DNA of 64,000 bases from Bedellia somnulentella (lineage: Eukaryota; Arthropoda; Insecta; Lepidoptera; Bedelliidae), in contig OY755187.1 in assembly GCA_963576735.1 (NCBI GenBank), forward strand, positions 2,914,001-2,978,000, written 5' to 3'. Positions 20,988 through 32,203 of this stretch are shown one piece after another. The notes under the pieces were generated by a model, which worked only from the letters and a program-made list of their open reading frames with translations, was not told where the DNA came from and made no database searches. A program made the position numbers and the translations under genes. Each line of letters begins with the position of its first letter. Position 1 is the first letter of the stretch.

Positions 20988-22479
20988 ACGACGTAGGGAA
21001 ATGAAATTGCAGACACTAAAATTCGTGAAAACTTTTGAGCGCACTGCAAAGGTGTTCTGGATAGTACACCTGTGTGTACACTGTGAAACTCAAATAAAAC
21101 GTTAAGGGCATTTTTTTAACTTAATGTCTTTAGTATCACGAAATCACGATGCAAGATCTGAGTGAGATGTCACCATATGACCGAATGTGAATCCACTAGA
21201 GAGGAAGCAAGACGCACATAAGATGTTGATTCCTAAACTGGTAACTGGTAAACTGAAAGATGTCCCAAACGTAGAAAGTGCGAAATGAAACAAGGCCGGT
21301 ATAGAAAACTCTTTTTACATTGTGAATCATCCCTCTTGTTTGCCGTTCTCAAATAAATAAGGCCGCTACTTTGTCTGATGTTTGTGCTATTTTCGCGGTG
21401 AAATTTAAATATTTTCATCGGTTTTTCATATAAAAAGGATAAAGAATAAAGAAGACCGTGAATGATAAAACGAGTTTGGTTGATAATCAAAGTAGTAGTA
21501 TAATGGCCAAAATTATTTATTTTTATGTAATGGTAAAGTCATTTGATTAAGTTTGATTTTAACATCGCATTTGTGAGTTATATGTTTTGTTAATTTACTA
21601 GGTGGGTATGAATACTTCGCGATGCCAAATTGAACCGAATTTTTATTTACAATAGTTTCCAATAAACTCACATGGGAAACAATTAAGGGTTTGTTCAAAT
21701 TTGTTCCTCAACGGTATTTTCTTTTCGGAAAATCTCTAATTTATGCTCTGCTTGAACTATAATATTCTATATACTAGTATTACAAACTTAAATTCCTTTA
21801 TCATACCTGACTTCCTCTACCAACAAAAAATGCTGTGGCATAATCTCGCCGGTACAAATGATTGACATAACTGTATAAGCTACCTACCACAACATCGAGT
21901 GTCGGTATGAACAAAGAGCCTCTTATACTAATGAATCAGCGATAAAAACTCCCAACACCCTGTATTACTAGGGTTGACACTTGCCTTGTGCTTTCATGCT
22001 TGGGCCTTAGTTGTATAAACGAACATAGAGCTATAGTAGATTTATGTTACTACTTTATTAAGTCTGGGAAAAAGGTTTCTTGGTTTAGAAGTTTTGAATT
22101 TCTTGTTACTAACTACCCAAAGGATTAACTACATTTCTTAATGGAACAATTTGCTTCTAGTTAAAATTTTCAAAAGAATTAGCTTTAGAATTAACAAGCT
22201 TTCATTGTAAAAAGGAGAAATTATAAATTATGACTCACTTACTAAGTAAATGCATCGTTAAAGTAACGTTTAAATTACACCAAATCCTTCAGAAATACCA
22301 TGTATAAAATTACAATACAGCGGAAAATGACGGAGCTCTGTTATTCAATGTCAGCAATCTAAGATATCTTTGTACATTATATTTATTTACTTACACGGTA
22401 TTTTGACAAAAACCTTTTGGTTTTTGATGTAAAAAAACATGACAAGTTATAAAAACCCGTACAACCCTAGTATTGTCGA

Positions 22480-22740
22480 AGCGACAGATTGAATACAGTC
22501 GCGCATAATGGCGGCGGCGCCACGTTTTCGCGCGCTTTTTTAAAAACAGAACATCCCTTTGTCAGTAGGCGTGTTCTAGCTGTTTGTGTTCCTCTTTTCA
22601 TTTTTCCGATACGTGTTTGCCATCAGACGGTTTTGTTCCGAATACGATTTTCATTTTGATTGAAGTTGAATTCGGTATGCCGTTTTCCAATGCCTTCTTT
22701 GTGAGTTCGGTTGGTTTATTTGTTTCCTGTTTGTTTACTG
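22480..22740. promoter_or_regulatory. CpG-rich block with YY1/Pho-like motif (candidate)
   Basis: The part around 22500-22540 holds GCGCATAATGGCGGCGGCGCC and TTTTCGCGCGC, unusual in this A+T-rich intron. ATGGCGGC matches the core of YY1/Pho sites, which often mark insect promoters. It might be an internal SoxD promoter or a control element. No exon could be recognised beside it. Confidence 0.2.
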
Positions 22741-22836
22741 TCACTGTTAATTTGGAAGTGTAGTCTTTATTATGAATAAAAAATGTTTTGTTACGGGTGG
22801 TACTTGTTATTTCTTTGGGAATAGGATAATAATTTC

Positions 22837-22880
22837 ACACCAAAATAATACTATAAAAAAGCATAGTATTATGTTGGTGT
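22837..22880. repeat. Imperfect palindrome, copy 1 of a small hairpin family
   Basis: ACACCAAAATAATACTAT (22837-22854) and its reverse complement with one mismatch (22863-22880) flank an 8-base loop. The arm begins like that of the palindrome at 23484. Confidence 0.75.
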
Positions 22881-23483
22881 AAAAAAATCAATTAATTTAT
22901 ATTTTAGCCCCATAAACTCTTTTAAATAGAAAATGGCATCCTCTTAATTAACTATTTATGGCATTGTTTCTTAACCTTACATAATATTATTTTTTTACAT
23001 TAACCAATAACAAACAAAACCATTCATCGACTACACATTAACCAATCAGAAACGCAATCTGACAGTTATGTCAACGCAAATTTACGTGCACAGTATACAG
23101 ACGCAATACCCACCCCAATACGCAGCCACCCCAAACAAATAGGAAGTATGAAAATGAAACATCAAAAATCGAAACAAACAAAAATGTGACACAAGCGAGC
23201 GCTTAATTCGGAAAAAGTCCGTTTGATGTCCTTAATTGACAATCAGACGGGAGCCGTTTCATTGGTTGTCCCTGGACGCGCTTTAAAAATTAAAAACAAA
23301 TAAATTACAGTCGTTAGGGTGGATGGTGTGTATCTTAGCTCTAGGTATGTCTGTGAAAAGAAAGACAACGTTTGTAGGGATTGTCACAACTTTAGATATT
23401 CAAAAGAAATCTTATAGTTAATTCTGAGATGCGTCTTATTTTGTATTTTAAAAACAGTTTTGTTAAAGTATAATCAATCAAAC

Positions 23484-23529
23484 CACCAAAATAAATACTA
23501 ATTTTATAAAATTAGTATTTATTTTGGTG
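23484..23529. repeat. Perfect 46-bp palindrome, copy 2 of a small hairpin family
   Basis: Two 23-base arms, starting CACCAAAATAAATACTAAT, meet without a spacer. The arm shares its CACCAAAATAA and ACTA blocks with the palindrome 600 bases upstream. No target-site duplication is obvious. Confidence 0.85.
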
Positions 23530-25420
23530 TACAATATATTGTAGAGAAGTATTTCTTGGAAATCAATGGTTTGATTTCGCAAAACGTAAATTTGACGTTA
23601 AAAAAAAACTCATAAAAAGTCACTAAGTCTAACAAAATATCAAAACATAAAAACTTATTTTAATATGTTGGAATGTCAGTAAAATCAATGTGACGATAAA
23701 AGCAATTTGTATACGAAAAATAATTAAGCCAAAATTACGCTCACATTTGCTTTTGTTTAACTAAATTAAAAAGTGTATTTACAGAAATAACCATCCCACT
23801 ACTGCGATCTTTTAACAGCTACACTTGTTTCAAATTAAAATTCACGCATCAAAGTTACTCATAGCGTTCTCATTAAAAACCACTATACTATCATTATTTT
23901 TATGACACATTAAAACCTTATTTCCATTACTAACCGGCCAACCTTTGACGCGTTAGTGGCATAAAAAGGCTAAAGCCCGTGCCATTTAATTACAAGAAAA
24001 AAAGGCGTGTGTATTTATGACATACTTCATACACCAATTAGGGTAACATATTATGCTATACTGAAAATGACCACTTTTTTCAGTTAGTCAGTAAAGATTA
24101 TCACATTTCCGCACAATTTTATTTTACTGAAATCTTCAATTGAAACTGTATAATCCTGAATGCAATAGAAAACGTTGTCCGGCCTCCCGTACAGATAACA
24201 TACCTAATCCATTGTCTTTCCAATGATATTAGGCGAATCAAATTATTGGCTATACGAAAATCCTTTCCACAGTCACTCGAATACAACCTTAATGTAGCAG
24301 TAACACAGATTATTTTCCATTTCCAACAACTACAGAGAAACGCTAGAGGGGATAACAATAGAGTATTGTTGGCGCTATCTCTGTCCTAGAGAATGACTTC
24401 CCAATACGCTAGAGCAAGATAGAGCGATGTTGTTGTTATAGTCTTGCACAATGACTCGGGAAATCGGACACGCCTTGTGACCGCGATTTTCTTCTATTCG
24501 CTGGTTTGAATTTCGAATTAAGTTGCGCAATGCAAAGCAATGAATTAAGAATACGAAATGCTCGGAATTGTGTTCAATATTCATAATTTTTGCTTAACCG
24601 TTTTACATTCCTCGGTAGCGATTATAATACTAATTACTTAATAAAAGTATGAATAAACTTCTACGCTTTTTAGCGTAAAATAGTTGGTAGTATGTTACAT
24701 ATTTTAAATAGAATATGTTACGAAATTTTCTATTTATTTCGTTTCTCAAATTAAATAAACCAAGTTACTTCTACGAATGTTATATTTGCTATACGCAGTA
24801 GTTTCTTACCAAGTATCCTGTGAGATTCCGATATAGGGCCTTAGGAGTTTTAACTAGACAGTATAGCAATGTTGTATGTATAGATTCATCAGAGTTTTCG
24901 TACATTTTTGAACTAATTCTCTATTTTTGATCTAAATGTGTCCTCCATGGTCGTCCTATACTGATATTATTATATAAATTCGTATCTTAAAAGCTACGTG
25001 CCTTTAATACACACCAACGGTATATAATACTACCCTAAAACCAGGACGACACATCTTTTAATACTGAATTACATGAATAATTTTCTCATTCATTATTTAT
25101 GTATCGATGTAAACCCGCAACCAGTCTGTATGTATATCTAAGTTAATTATAAAGACCATAAGTTTTGTGAGTGATTCTTACAATCACAAGTAGTCATAAT
25201 GAATTCTCGTCTAAACATTTTCTCGGTAACCAGTTTTCTTAACCGGCTCGCGTAGAAAATGCCGTCAAATTTTGCAACACTCTCTCGTTTATTAGTAAAG
25301 AAATAGTGATGCCTTACGTCAATTGCTTGTGACGACATAAAAAACAATGTAAATGAGATCAAGGTTGCGTTAATGCTCATCAAAGAAGGAGTTAAGGACT
25401 AAGTCGTAATAGGTGCAAAA

Positions 25421-25580
25421 AAATGCATACATACGCCATTAGTTCCCATTGCGGTAGGCAGAGTTTATTAATCGCCTCTCTGCACGATCCTGGCAAACCT
25501 CTCTAGCTTTGTTTACATTCCATCCATCAATGTTTTCATATATGCTCTTTTATTTTTCATCCTTGCGACGCCTGTTTTTT
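25421..25580 (-). mobile_element. SINE2 copy
   Basis: Starts GCATACATACGCCATTAG and continues CCCATTGCGGTAGGCAGAG, ACGATCCTGGCAAACC and ATATGCTCTTTTATTTTTC, the same block order as the copy at 57209. Confidence 0.75.
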
Positions 25581-28192
25581 AGAGAAGAAATAAGGTATGA
25601 TTTTAAACAATGTTGCATGAAAGTATACGACGATGGATGTTTAAGTATCAAAGTTATGAAAAACTGAAATGTAGAAAATTATTTGAGTGCAATTTAGCAT
25701 AATGCTGATCTAGTATACGAAATTGAAATTAGCGGTAAAATGTTGTTCCGTTAAGTTTGTTTTGCGTGTTATGAACATTATCTAAAATTTGCTATGAGCT
25801 ATTCAACTCAATATATTTAAATCATCATTGATTCACCATTTAACTTCTAAAACAAAACCGATATGCACCAAGAAAAACTAAAACAACAAAAAAATTTAAT
25901 CGCTCCGCTTTTGCCATATCTTGGTCATAGACATAAATATGACTGGAAATAAGCACTAAACATTTTATCGATATCGATAGACGCTCGACGCTAAAGCACA
26001 GCACTAGTATTTAGCAACTTGTCATGGATGCATTAAAGTACTAGTTAAGATAACTTGAAGTCGTGCTTTTAATTTGTTTAAAACATCTATGCGGTTCACT
26101 GTCATATGTTGATGTATGCCTGTTATTGGCACACTAGGGCTTTTAATATGTATGTGTCCACAAAAACCCGGTGTTTTTAGAACTAGCAGTTTTGATTGGC
26201 ACTTTTAGATCATTGAGATTGGCAGAAGTGATCTTTACTTGATATCTTCAATTATGTTGCAGATTTGTAATACTTGTGTTTAATAATATTTTACCAATAT
26301 TAATTTGTTTTATTCCTGTCAGCTGGCTTGAAACAAGATTTATTCTCACTTATGAATAGGAGAGGAGACATGGAACAAATTATAATGCGATTAGACTACT
26401 GTTTCGAAATTATTTTGCTGTACAACACAGTTTTTTTTCTATTGATCACAATTTAATATAATACAAGGATACCATTTCTTTTGAATATTTAAAATATAAA
26501 TAAAACCAATTCCATTTTAACAACTATATCTTCATACATATTTAACAAGCATTGTCAAATAATAAAATTAAAATCCTCCGTAAAAATACATACATTAAAT
26601 ATCGATAAACCGAATGACAGACCTATTTAAGATCCGTATACTGCGCACGATTTCACCTCGTCGCTGTATAGTAGCGATGCACGGTAATGGCAGCATTAAT
26701 CCACAACTATCTAGGCTCAGGTTGCAAGATTATACTCACTTTGTCTCCACTCCTTTTAATTTTATTGAAAACCAACTCATCTGTGTTTATTAATCTTGCT
26801 TAGAAACTACTTGGGAGCTTTGCGATTGGCTTAGATTACTTAACATAAAGTTGAAATGTGCGCGGATTTGTTGTGCAGCAGGTTACTTAGGCTTTCATCA
26901 TGTACAGTTATGGTTTATGCGCTAAGTGTATAAATTAGGTGGTTTATTTGGTTTTGCTTGTAAAAATGTGACAGTAGGAAAAAAAAGTATGTCTGTACCG
27001 TTTTAAACAATACTTTTCGTTATGTAATCGAGTATATCTAAAAAATAGTATACGTAAGATTAAAATTAATGGATTCGATATTTCGACCGACCTCTTTAGT
27101 GATAAAATTGGCAAAAAATTATTATCCGTCATAATAACCAAACAACAAATATCCCTCCTTTCCAAGGCTACACCTCAATCTAAAGAACTCTCATAAAAAA
27201 TTCACGTCCAAATTGGCCCGCAGAATCAGAGGGTTAAAGAAACACGGAGCGAATAGGAAATACAACAGAGAAAAGGCTCCTTACAAAAGAGCCCCTGGAA
27301 AGTAAATTAGCCCAACTCATTTACCGATACAAAACAAAATAGAGAAAATCAGACCGGAATATGAAAAGGGAATGAAAGAATTCTTAGAGCGGTATCAAAT
27401 CAGCGCTGAAGCAGGTTCTTTTGTCCGCTGCTGCTCTGAAGGCTTTTCTTTCCTTTCAAACGGTTTCTATGGAGTTAATAAAGGTTCCCACGGACACAAT
27501 AGCGTGTAAGGAAAAGCGATGAAAAGTTGAGAATGTAGGACGCAGCTCTAGGGTTGTACTTGCGAATTTCGTCTTATAATTACTGTCGATATTTATCGGT
27601 TAGTCTTATTTGAAAAAGATATACTTGATTTTTTATCTATCCTGTTTACTTATGTAATTATATGAATATTAAATGGTATTTAAAAAGAAAAGCTTTCATA
27701 ATTAATTAAATAATTAACATTAACAAGTATAATGCAATTTCCGATACAATACAAGTTAAATTATTCAATATGATAGATAAGACCAGCCTAGACATTCATA
27801 TTCTGAAATAATTTATAGTGGAAGCCACTATTCCTCGTAACATTTTTTTTCTATTCTGAGAAGCTATAGTTCGGACTTAACACGAATAAAAAATAGACTT
27901 GCAACTATGCTATGGCCTGGTGAATAGATGCTTTAATGTACATTAATGAAAAAAATAAAGTTTTATATTAAAAAAGATATAAAAATATCGATATTACCAT
28001 TTTCAGCGCTGTCCCATCACTTCAATGGTAAATATTTTTTTGTTTTTGTATCTGTATAAAAACGAGACGGAAAATTAATTTAATTTACAAACATAATGAA
28101 AATCGTCGTCGACTTAAAATAAAGAAAGTATTATAATACTTTCTTATTTTTCTTAATAATCCTTTGTAACATATTCCATCATGAACTAAATA

Positions 28193-28432
28193 CCTACATA
28201 CATACACTCACGTCCATAAATCCCAAAAAGGGGTATTCAGAGCTTTTGAGCTAGAAACTCTACAGCCACATTTGGAAGTTGATAGTAGAAAAGGCAAAAG
28301 ATGGTGGAAAAAAAGTATCGTTTGTAATGGGCCTCCAACTGCATCGCCCAAAAGCCCCATACCCTTAGTCGCCTCTTACGACACCCGTAGGTAGAAAGGG
28401 GTAGTGTCATTTTAAGCCAGCACTATCCGGCA
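28193..28432 (-). mobile_element. SINE1 copy, full length, subfamily B
   Basis: From a CATA tract and ACTCACGTCCATAAATCCC to AAGCCAGCACTATCCGGC. The ACATTTGGAAGTTGATAG block places it in the B form. No clear duplication. Confidence 0.85.
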
Positions 28433-28894
28433 TTTTTAACGATACACCCACTAATTAGTTTTATCAAGAAAACTGAAAGAAACCGAGACATGTTTCCTTT
28501 TCACATTTCTCTGTGTAAGTTGAATAAAGACCTTTCAAAAACAATTCTTTTGTAGATGTAGGAGATTAATTAGTGTAATATTAGACTTTTCTTTTATCCA
28601 CCATCTGATAATCAATTTGTTGTCAAAATAAGGAACCGTTTTCTTGTTATATTTAGATCTATGAATAAACATAGAGATTGATTTTGATTTTGCTCTAAAT
28701 TGAGATTTAGTTTACACAAATTAACAATGTGTCTAATAGAGATTTAGTTTAATTTATTCCACGAGATTTAGAGAGTATGGATAAAAGACAATTGATGAAA
28801 GAGATATATAGAGACACTTTGGATGGTAATGTCAGAAGAGAACCACGGTGGACATATTTAGTTCAAAAAGAGAATGTGTATAGAGAATAAATAA

Positions 28895-29036
28895 TATATA
28901 ATGCACATATAAATAACATCCAAGACTATGAAACAATAATTTAAACTCATCACATAAATATTGCTCTCAGCGGGGATCGAACCCGCAACCTCCAGACCGA
29001 GAAGCTAGTCATCTACCCACTCGGCCACGAACGTCA
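28895..29036 (-). mobile_element. SINE4, tRNA-derived SINE
   Basis: On the minus strand it begins with a tRNA-like head: A box TGGCCGAGTGG (29017-29027) and B box GGTTCGATCC (28974-28983), with a perfect GCGGG/CCCGC T-arm stem. A body with ATGTGATGAG and TCTTGGATGTT follows. The acceptor ends do not pair, so this is a SINE and not a working tRNA gene. A headless relative lies at 17650. Confidence 0.75.
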
Positions 29037-29385
29037 TCAAAGTAGATTATACCCTAACACACACTTGTAAACAGCAAAGAAAACTTCTTAATATCTTCAT
29101 TAATCTCAAGAATCCAGCGGTTTCCGTCGAACATAAAAATAAACGAATACGCCAGAACAATAAAACGATGTGTGAAAATTAATATAAAACATTCTAAAGC
29201 ATACTTGAGCGGTATAAGTCATCGTTTACGACCGACCATTGTGAAAGATTTGCGAACTAATCTAATCACTTTTAATTCCGTACAACGAATAATAATCGTA
29301 ACAATAATTCACCAGAGTATTTTTGTCTGCCGTCTTTCAAACCTCTTTTCTGTTGTTCTGAATTTGTTCTTATATCCAGAAGCAG

Positions 29386-29619
29386 TGTAGTGTCGGCTTA
29401 GAATGTCGATACCCCTTTCTACCCACGGGTGTCGTAAGAGGCGACTAAGGGTATTGGGGCTTTTTATTGAATTTTCGGGCGATGCGGTTGGAGATCCAAC
29501 CTTTATTTTACCGCCTTTTCCCCACTAAACTTCCAAAAGTGGCTAAGGAATTTATAATTCCTTGGCTCTGGCTACCCCTTCTAGGGAATTATAGCCGTGA
29601 GTGTATGTATGTATGTATG
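29386..29619 (+). mobile_element. SINE1 copy with 13-bp TSD
   Basis: TATCCAGAAGCAG is repeated at 29373-29385 and 29620-29632. The element starts at GTGTAGTGTCGGCTTAG (the first bases may belong to the duplication) and ends in a TATG tail. It has lost a few bases after GGTTGGAGA. Confidence 0.92.
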
Positions 29620-30170
29620 TATCCAGAAGCAGATTTATCATACCCGATCAATTTGCACTGGGTTTCATTGGGAAAGGAAGAAACTATCTATAGTCCCTTT
29701 GTATGATTTATAAATTATTTTAATATATCACTGAGAGGCCGAGATATACGGATTCAATTCCTGAATCGGGTTTAAACCTTCGTGACTTTTGCACTGTATA
29801 TGTGCGTGCACGTTTGAAAATTAAAATTGTTAGGGAAAATTTTCGTTTGTGCAATTGTATCAAAGAAAGAAAGAAAGTCATTTATTTGCTGCATAAAAGG
29901 CACAAAAACTAACAATATGCACATAATAAGAAATAAAAAAGGTAAAAAAAAATACAGAAAAAAAACAATATAACACTAAAATAATAATTAATAACACAAA
30001 ACAAAAATTAAATAAAAAATATCAAAAAGTGCTTAAAAACTAAAATCACGTTATCAAGTTAATACACTTTCGAGGCATAAATTGGATGCACTGAACACGA
30101 TAATATAAGACGTTTTTCGAACATTCGGTGACAAACAATTTAATTACCTTGTCGTTAAATATTTAATAAG

Positions 30171-30418
30171 CTGTGTAGTGTCGGCTTAGAATAGCACTAC
30201 CCCGTTTCTTCTGGTGGGTGTACGTAAGAGGCGACTAACGGACTTGAGGCTTTTTAAGGGATTTTTGGTCTATGCGGTTGGAGACCCATCACCAACAACC
30301 TTTATTCTACCATCTTTTCCCCACTCAACTTCTAAAAGTGGCTGAAGAATTTCTAATTTCTCAGCTCTGGCTACCCCTTTTAGGGATTTATAGCCGTGAG
30401 TATATGTATGTATGTATG
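30171..30418 (+). mobile_element. SINE1 copy, full length, subfamily A
   Basis: A good type copy. The 3' stem-loop can be read directly: GGCTA 30369-30373 with TAGCC 30391-30395, and CCCT 30375-30378 with AGGG 30382-30385. The flanks TTAAATATTTAATAA and TTAAACATTTTATTAA look like a decayed duplication. Confidence 0.88.
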
Positions 30419-31283
30419 TTAAACATTTTATTAACTATTGCTTAAAGCTTTTCGCTGATGAAAACTCTCATAGATGTTCATGCCCAACTTCACCTTGTCA
30501 CCATAGAATTTATGATTGTTAAGCTCCGGCTACCCATCTTTATAAAAGTAAATTAATGTTGTTACTCCGGATTCAATAACCACATTGTTGACAGTGTAAC
30601 AGCCATTAGCTAGGTGACGAAGTCAGGACAAGATGCGTGTACAATATTTTAATCTGACTAACTACATTTGTACGTCTTCGTGAAATAGAAAGTCCGAGTG
30701 ATGCATGATTTCCGTTTAGACGTTTAATTACTAATTTTGTCGGTGCTCACGTTTGAATTGATTATTTTATTACTGTAATGTATTACCTAATATTTGGTAA
30801 AAATTTCCAATACCAGTTTTTTGTACCATTTCCATTACTGTTTCCACACTAAAGTTTTAGAACATAATAAATTGCGTACGTTGCTAATATTTCATAACAT
30901 TAGTTTTTTTTTATTACACATTCACCCTTGATTTGTACTAATAAAACTAATGGAATTGCTGTCACATCGTTTATTTGAAATACACTAGGTAATTTATTAT
31001 TGTTTAGAAAGACAGAGCTAATCCTGTTGTATATTTTCGCAACATTAAATAAAATAAGTTGGAATGCAAAAATTGCTTCCGGTGATAAATATACCATACA
31101 TACATATTTATACTCTTTCCTCATATTTTCCATTGGGTTGAAAGAAACTTAAGTTTTTTAATTATATTTATCAATCTTTTCATTTAATTAAAATTTGTTA
31201 TGCTTGAAACCTCAAGTGGAGATTATATTACTAATCAATCAAGGGAATAAAAAACTTTCGTCACAAGCAGGTCTAGAACACGA

Positions 31284-31319
31284 GACATCCCGGTATGCCG
31301 GGGCGTAGACCGGGATGTC
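31284..31319. repeat. GC-rich perfect hairpin
   Basis: GACATCCCGGT (31284-31294) pairs exactly with ACCGGGATGTC (31309-31319) around a 14-base loop rich in G and C. It stands just before SINE2-like sequence, and its composition is unlike the surroundings. Confidence 0.7.
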
Positions 31320-31324
31320 GAGGG

Positions 31325-31375
31325 ATCTTTTCATACATTCTTTTTTACTCTTCTATTCCGAAGACTGCCTTTTAG
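31325..31375 (-). mobile_element. SINE2 fragment (5' end)
   Basis: CTTTTCATACATTC, TTACTCTTCTATTC and GAAGACTGCCTTTT match the distal part of the SINE2 copy at 57209. Only about 50 bases remain. Confidence 0.5.
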
Positions 31376-32180
31376 AACATTATCCATTTGATTCGTCTTC
31401 GATGTGGTCTTCATCCACTGCCATTATCATTCACATACTAAAATGACAACAAAAACGATGTCCAGATATATATTCAGAAATAATGTAATCAATATCACAA
31501 GATTGCATTTTTATAAACTATTAATTTTTAAATTCAAATTAAATTAAATCGTCACGGAATAAATCAACAAGAATTAACATTTAAAAAGCAGTCAGTAATT
31601 TATTTTCATCTAAACGTGCATAAAAGTCTTTAAATAGTTGCGCTTGGCGTAATTTCGGTTATTCAAAGTACGCTAAAGTGCACGTACAATTGTCCGAGCG
31701 ATATTTCACTGCCGTGTAATTGGCGAAAATAAATCAGCGAAAAATTTCAACCATGCCAAACGTTTTTTTTATTTACTAATGTACGTCAAACAATGAATTG
31801 TTATATTTCATTTTGATTTGTGTCATTTAGACTTATACATTTTTTTATGTTGTTGTTGTTGTTGACCTTGTTTTTAAAACATATAAATTATCTATCTAAA
31901 ACTATATAAAGTAATCATCTGTGCTAATAGGAGATAATAATAAAACAAACTTTAATTGCAATGTGCACATTTTGATTACATTACAAAATATTATGTTCAC
32001 TTTAATTTAATTTAGATATAAGTAGTTTTAAGTTATAGGTCAGAGCTGAAAAGCGAAGCTATCTGCTTGTTGTGGATAGAACGAGCTTTGCACCTTTTTG
32101 TCTGTTGTTTGATATCATTGTTGTTTTTTTGTTACTTTATTTTCTTGTATTGTTGTATTTTAAGAGACAAATAAAAACAT

Positions 32181-32203
32181 TTATTATTATTATTATTATT
32201 ATT
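32181..32203. repeat. (TTA)n microsatellite at LINE 3' end
   Basis: About seven and a half TTA units. It directly follows the 3' end of the minus-strand LINE fragment and is matched by a second ATT tract at that fragment's other end. Confidence 0.9.

Larger units (their letters stand above)
20603..20995 (-). mobile_element. RTE-type LINE fragment with 13-bp TSD
   Basis: GGGAAATGAAATT is repeated perfectly at 20590-20602 and 20996-21008. Read on the minus strand, the 393-bp insert ends in a GATGATGATGA tail, typical of RTE-clade elements. It is 5'-truncated and its 5' end carries a 19-bp fold-back (20948-20987). Confidence 0.85.

Noticed and set aside
27200..27500. Higher-complexity stretch that might be a conserved enhancer
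   Set aside because: No specific motif arrangement could be named; conservation cannot be judged without other genomes.
28974..29036. Minus-strand tRNA gene with good A and B boxes and T-arm
   Set aside because: The acceptor ends do not pair and no proper anticodon arm forms. Its body is shared with 17650-17722, so it is a tRNA-derived SINE.
29467..29706. ORFs with recurring FPTKLPKVAKEF-like text, also near 6183 and 10075
   Set aside because: These are translations of SINE1 copies in chance frames; the family is non-coding.
29722..29830. tRNA-like B box (GATTCAATTCC) suggesting another SINE
   Set aside because: No A box at the right distance, and no body shared with other copies in the window.
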